Below are positions 34,358 to 37,708 of a stretch of DNA of 37,708 nucleotides, in pieces (the first letter of the stretch is position 1; the number at the start of each line of letters is the position of its first letter). The translations under genes were made by a program, and so were the position numbers. The notes beneath the pieces are model-generated. The model did no database searches. It worked only from the letters and a program-made list of their open reading frames with translations, and had not been told where the DNA came from. The stretch is from CAZART01 sp964487555 (GTDB lineage: Bacteria; Bacteroidota; Rhodothermia; Rhodothermales; VXPQ01). Location of the stretch: NCBI GenBank assembly GCA_964487555.1, contig CAZART010000047.1, forward strand, positions 1-37,708, read 5' to 3'.

Positions 34358-35119
34358 ATGCGACGCAGCGGTACGACTCTTTTTCTGACCGCGACCCTTC
34401 TGCTGGCCGGGTGCTCCAGAGTGTCCGTAACTCCGGGCGCTCAGCGACCTTCCGCTGAACCTGCGATCCCGTGGTCCTACGAAGGTGAATCAGGTCCCGC
34501 CCACTGGGCTGACGAATTTCCGGTGTGCGCAGGCAAGGCGCAGTCTCCGATCGACGTGACGGCGACGGCGATTGCGGACCTGCCCCCACTCGAGTTTGAA
34601 TACGTCACGATTGGGGGGACGATTGTCGATACGGGGCGTGCCCTCCAGGTGGATACGGAAGGTGGAGCGCTTACGGTGGGCGACAGTACGTACACGCTAC
34701 TTCAGATCCGTTTTCACGTGCCGAGCGAGCACACCATCGAGGGCCGCCGGTTTGACGCCGTGATGCACCTCATTCATGCGGGGGACGGCGGTCGGCTCGC
34801 GGTCGTCGGCGTTCCCTTCGAAGTGGGTGAAGAGAACGAGTTCATCGGCGAGGTGCTTGCGGCGGCTGCGGAGCCCGTCGAGGCGGGCCTCCCCACCGAA
34901 ATCGACATTGAAGACGCCGTGCCGGCCCATACCGAATACTACACCTATGAAGGCTCGCTGACTACACCGCCGTGTACCGAAGGGGTGCGCTGGTTCGTAC
35001 TGCGAAATCCGGAGACGCTCTCGGCAGAACAGCTCGAGGAGCTCGCGGGGTACTACCGGAACAATGTGCGTCCCGTCCAACGGCTCAACGAGCGGAGCAT
35101 TTTTCACCGTCCCGGATGA
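34358..35119 (+). CDS. Alpha-carbonic-anhydrase-like lipoprotein with altered active site
   Basis: The 253-residue product has a lipobox (LLLAGCS, Cys19) and a full alpha-carbonic-anhydrase fold: HWADEFPVCAGKAQSPIDV, FHVPSEHTIEG, SLTTPPCTEGVRWFVL and NNVRPVQRLNER. The Cys57/Cys206 pair fits the bacterial disulfide. Against the human CA II numbering, the zinc ligand His94 is Arg118 (QIRFH instead of QFHFH), the proton shuttle His64 aligns with Arg94 (DTGRALQV instead of NTGH), and the ligand-orienting Glu117 aligns with Val135 (AVMHLIH). His96 and His119 remain (His120, His137), and Thr199 remains (Thr202). The enzyme is thus probably inactive as a CO2 hydratase, like vertebrate CA-related proteins. 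Its stop overlaps the next start (ATGA). Confidence 0.9.
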   Translation: MRRSGTTLFLTATLLLAGCSRVSVTPGAQRPSAEPAIPWSYEGESGPAHWADEFPVCAGKAQSPIDVTATAIADLPPLEFEYVTIGGTIVDTGRALQVDTEGGALTVGDSTYTLLQIRFHVPSEHTIEGRRFDAVMHLIHAGDGGRLAVVGVPFEVGEENEFIGEVLAAAAEPVEAGLPTEIDIEDAVPAHTEYYTYEGSLTTPPCTEGVRWFVLRNPETLSAEQLEELAGYYRNNVRPVQRLNERSIFHRPG

Positions 35120-36179
35120 TCTATCTAGACGATCTGCCGAGCCCGTGTCTCGTCGTCGACGCACCACGCCTTTCCCGAAACCTCTTGCAAATGCAGGAGA
35201 AGGCTTCGGCGAATGACGTCGCGCTGCGACCGCATGTCAAAACGCACAAATCGATCGCGCTCGCCCGTCGACAGCTCGAGGGTGGAGCGCAGGGTATAAC
35301 GGTGGCGAAGGTGGGGGAAGCCGAGACGTTTGTCGATGCCGGCGTGAACGACGTCCGCGTTGCCTACGCCGTCGTGGGTGATGCCAACTACCGGCGCGTA
35401 TTCGACCTCATGAAGAAAGCGCGTCTTTCGTTTTGCGTCGATACGCTCGAAGGTGCGCATCAGGTGTCCGTTTTTTTCGACGCGGCCGGTAGCGAAGCGG
35501 AGGTGCTGCTCGAAGTGGATTCCGGACATCATCGCTGCGGAGTCGATCCGGATTCGAAGCGAAGCCTCGAAACCGCGATGGAGGTCGCAACGCTGCCGGG
35601 GGTGCGGCTCAGCGGAATCCTCACCCACGCCGGGCAGAGTTATCACGGACCTGAGGAAGGTGAATCGCGCGAGGAAGCGCTGGTGCGCGTCTCGAATCAC
35701 GAGCGAGACGTCATGCTTCGCCTGGCCACTCGTTTGCGCGACGCCGGGGTGCCGGGTGTGGAGGCGGGAGATTTCGAGATTAGCATCGGATCGACGCCGA
35801 CGATGCGGTACTTTGAACAGAGTGAGCTCGAGGGTTTTCGCGTTACCGAGATCCGACCCGGCAATTACGTCTTCAATGACGGGATCCAGGTAGGACTGGG
35901 CGTCGCCGGCCTATCCGCGTGCGCGCTCACCGTTCTTACGACGGTAATCAGCCGACATCGGGAGCGCAGCGGCCGCGAACGCCTCTTCGTCGACGCCGGA
36001 AAGAAAATCCTGACGTCGGACACCGGCTATGCGACCGACGGCCACGGAATCCTTCTGTACAATCCTCGCGTGAGGGAGCCGATGCCGCACGCGCATATTA
36101 CGGGTCTGTCGGAGGAGCATGGTTGGATTGAAGTGTCGGGTGGATCTACGCTCGCCGTCGGCGACCGCATCCAGATCGT
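35116..36179 (+). CDS. D-threonine aldolase/D-serine dehydratase-like PLP enzyme, 3' end in gap
   Basis: Fold-type III, PLP-dependent enzyme of the alanine-racemase-like D-threonine aldolase/D-serine dehydratase family. The start ATG 35116 overlaps the upstream stop. Visible are the N-terminal LPSPCLVVDAPRLSRN, RPHVKTHKS with the PLP Lys (Lys42 expected), VDSGHHRCGVDP, GILTHAGQSYHG, and EIRPGNYVFND. The frame is open to the 100-N gap at 36180. The C-terminal metal site (a His/Cys pair in active family members) falls in the gap, so aldolase versus dehydratase versus racemase cannot be decided. Length before the gap is about 354 residues, and about 25-40 are probably missing. Confidence 0.86.
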
Positions 36180-36279
36180 NNNNNNNNNNNNNNNNNNNNN
36201 NNNNNNNNNNNNNNNNNNNNNNNNNNNNNNNNNNNNNNNNNNNNNNNNNNNNNNNNNNNNNNNNNNNNNNNNNNNNNNN
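36180..36279. other. Assembly gap of exactly 100 N
   Basis: Scaffolding placeholder that hides the end of the D-threonine-aldolase-like gene. The real length is unknown. Confidence 0.98.
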
Positions 36280-36284
36280 CCTAT

Positions 36285-36318
36285 AAAAAAGCGCCGGCAA
36301 CTTTCGTCGCCGGCGCTT
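36285..36318 (-). terminator. Intrinsic terminator for the minus-strand glutamine synthetase
   Basis: On the minus strand AAGCGCCGGC (36318-36309) pairs with GCCGGCGCTT (36298-36289) in a perfect 10-bp stem with a 10-base loop, followed by TTTTTT (36290-36285). The plus strand lacks a T-run, so the minus direction fits best. The stretch 36319-36553 between it and the glutamine synthetase stop shows no gene. Confidence 0.8.
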
Positions 36319-36553
36319 CCCTTTGAGGGCTCTGTTAAAAAACCTGCGCCAACTTTTACGTCGGTGGGTCTTTCATCGAAGCCCTCGTTTTATTGAACAC
36401 GCGCTTCGTCATCCGTTTCCCGTCCATTGTAACAGCACCGTACCAATGCTGTAACGACCCGGCAACCGCCGTCACTCTTATCACGGGGCCCCTCTGCCGC
36501 GGACGTTTCGCTGCTCGTAAAGGGGTCCGACAAGACACTGTCGGAAAGCCGTT

Positions 36554-37708
36554 CTACTTCACAAACAGAATCTCCTGATACGTCGGCAGCGGCCACAGGT
36601 CGTGCGGGATGGCCCGCTCGAGCTTGTCGGCGGCCTGGCGCACGGCGGTCATGGCCGGGATGACCTCATCGCGCATGTGCTCCGCTTTGTCGTGGACCTC
36701 GTCCCCGCCCAACGCGATGTTCTCCTTGATCAGCGCGTTGACGGCCGTGCGAAGCGTCGTGACCATTTCACCGATTTCCTGGGCGGTCTCCTTCACTCCG
36801 TCGAACTGGAGACCGATGTCGTCACCGGCTTCTACGGTGTCGGCGAGGTCGCGCAGGTACTTGATCGCGGCCGGGAGCACCATCGTGCGCGCGATGGTCT
36901 CCGTCATCTCGGCCTCGATATTGATCGTTTTGAAATACTGCTCCACCCAGATCTCATAGCGGCTGTGGAGCTCGCGCTCGCTCAGCACGCCTTCTCGTTC
37001 GAAAAGCTTGACGTTCTTTTCGTCGAGGAGGCGATCCAGGGCATCGAGGGTCGTCCGTAGGTTCAACAGCCCGCGCTTCTCGGCTTCCTGGTGCCAGACC
37101 TCCGAATAATTGTCGCCCTCGAACAAAATGGCCTTTGCGTCCCTGATGGAACTCTGAATCACGTCACCGACAGCGGCATCGAAGTTCTTCTTGTTTTTCT
37201 TCTTGCCCTTCAACTTACGATTCAGTTCGTCGGCCATCGAGTCGAGCGCGTCGGCCACGGCGACGTTCAGCACCGTGTTCGAGAAGGAGATCGACTGATT
37301 CGACCCCACGGCGCGGAATTCGAACTTGTTGCCCGTAAAGGCGAACGGAGACGTCCGGTTGCGGTCTCCGGCGTGGCGCGGGAGTTCCGGCAGAACCGGG
37401 CTTCCGAGCCCGAGGAGGCCACCCTGTTTGCTCGACTTGGCGGGACCGGATTCGATCTGCTCGAAGACGTCGTGGAGCTGTTCGCCCAGGAACACGCTGA
37501 GAATCGCCGGCGGGGCTTCGTTCGCGCCCAAGCGGTGATCGTTGCCTGCCGTCGCAACGGCGATGCGGAGCAGATCCTGGTGCTTGTACACGGCGCGAAT
37601 CACGGCCGTGCAGAAAAAGAGGAACTGCAGGTTGTCGTGGGGATTGTCGCCGGGCTCGAGCAGGTTCATGCCCGTATCCGTCGACATCGACCAGTTGTTG
37701 TGCTTGCC
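36554..37708 (-). CDS. glnN: Glutamine synthetase type III, C-terminal part
   Basis: ATP-dependent ligase making glutamine from glutamate and ammonia. The gene enters from the right edge with its 5' end off the window; the frame is open to base 37708 (GKHNNWSMSTDTGMNL). Visible are PGDNPHDNLQFLFFCTAV, DHRLGANEAPPAILSVFLG, RNRTSPFAFTGNKFEFRAVGSNQS and GDNYSEVWHQEAEKRGL. A long helical C-terminal region follows, ending at IPHDLWPLPTYQEILFVK. These are features of the large (about 725-residue) GSIII class common in Bacteroidota. About 384 residues are present. It ends at an intrinsic terminator about 235 bases downstream. Confidence 0.96.
   Translation of the reverse strand, partial: GKHNNWSMSTDTGMNLLEPGDNPHDNLQFLFFCTAVIRAVYKHQDLLRIAVATAGNDHRLGANEAPPAILSVFLGEQLHDVFEQIESGPAKSSKQGGLLGLGSPVLPELPRHAGDRNRTSPFAFTGNKFEFRAVGSNQSISFSNTVLNVAVADALDSMADELNRKLKGKKKNKKNFDAAVGDVIQSSIRDAKAILFEGDNYSEVWHQEAEKRGLLNLRTTLDALDRLLDEKNVKLFEREGVLSERELHSRYEIWVEQYFKTINIEAEMTETIARTMVLPAAIKYLRDLADTVEAGDDIGLQFDGVKETAQEIGEMVTTLRTAVNALIKENIALGGDEVHDKAEHMRDEVIPAMTAVRQAADKLERAIPHDLWPLPTYQEILFVK

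Overview
The window is about 60% G+C and fits a marine member of the Rhodothermia/Balneolia side of the Bacteroidota. The evidence is a SusC/SusD pair, a type IX secretion (T9SS) sorting domain, a class III glutamine synthetase, a separate atpD-atpC unit, few clear Shine-Dalgarno sites, and an LptE outer-membrane lipoprotein next to a sigma-54 activator. Two runs of exactly 100 N (26083-26182 and 36180-36279) show that this is a scaffolded draft assembly. The lineage is an inference; no rRNA or other marker gene is present.

Layout. (a) 1-7271, plus strand, housekeeping and envelope genes: a sigma-54 activator (5' end off the window), lptE, a family 2 glycosyltransferase, a TPR protein with a Pro/Ala/Glu-rich repeat, anmK, thiL and idi. 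(b) 7284-11085, minus strand: a Tat-exported TIM-barrel sugar isomerase/epimerase-like protein and a lipoprotein GH20 beta-N-acetylhexosaminidase, separated by an 18-bp tandem array. (c) 11246-12124: an NmrA-type NAD(P)-binding protein. (d) 12125-12796: a non-coding stretch with stem-loops, a near-consensus promoter and a perfect 12-bp LacI-type palindrome. (e) 12797-25989: a polysaccharide-utilisation-like locus, susC-susD-sulfatase, then a cupredoxin/beta-propeller dehydrogenase fusion, an FG-GAP protein, a Gfo/Idh/MocA oxidoreductase and an MFS transporter. (f) 25990-26499: repeat-rich DNA between convergent genes, with an assembly gap. (g) 26500-31919: a minus-strand secreted zinc metalloprotease, a short membrane protein that looks internally deleted, and a T9SS-exported protein resembling D-glucuronyl C5-epimerase whose 5' end runs through a heptanucleotide repeat. 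(h) 32262-34313: atpD-atpC with a terminator, preceded by a 17-bp array. (i) 34358-36179: a carbonic-anhydrase-like lipoprotein lacking key active-site residues, overlapping a D-threonine-aldolase-like gene cut by a gap. (j) 36285-37708: the C-terminal part of glutamine synthetase III on the minus strand, with its terminator.

How the genes may work together. The susCD locus would import an oligosaccharide, the sulfatase would desulfate it, and the cupredoxin dehydrogenase, Gfo/Idh/MocA enzyme and MFS permease look like an oxidative sugar branch. No glycoside hydrolase or lyase lies inside the locus, and no LacI regulator, anti-sigma factor or hybrid two-component sensor is present. The GH20 enzyme, the exported isomerase and the C5-epimerase-like protein lie within 20 kb and may act on related glycans, but nothing in the sequence proves this.

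The most unusual points are the carbonic-anhydrase-like protein with two His-to-Arg changes and a Glu-to-Val change at the active site, the copper-protein/dehydrogenase fusion without a cytochrome c domain, and a set of unrelated tandem arrays (units of 16-18 bp, about 6-7 copies each) at transcription-unit borders, together with a recurring heptamer that could make one secreted protein phase-variable.
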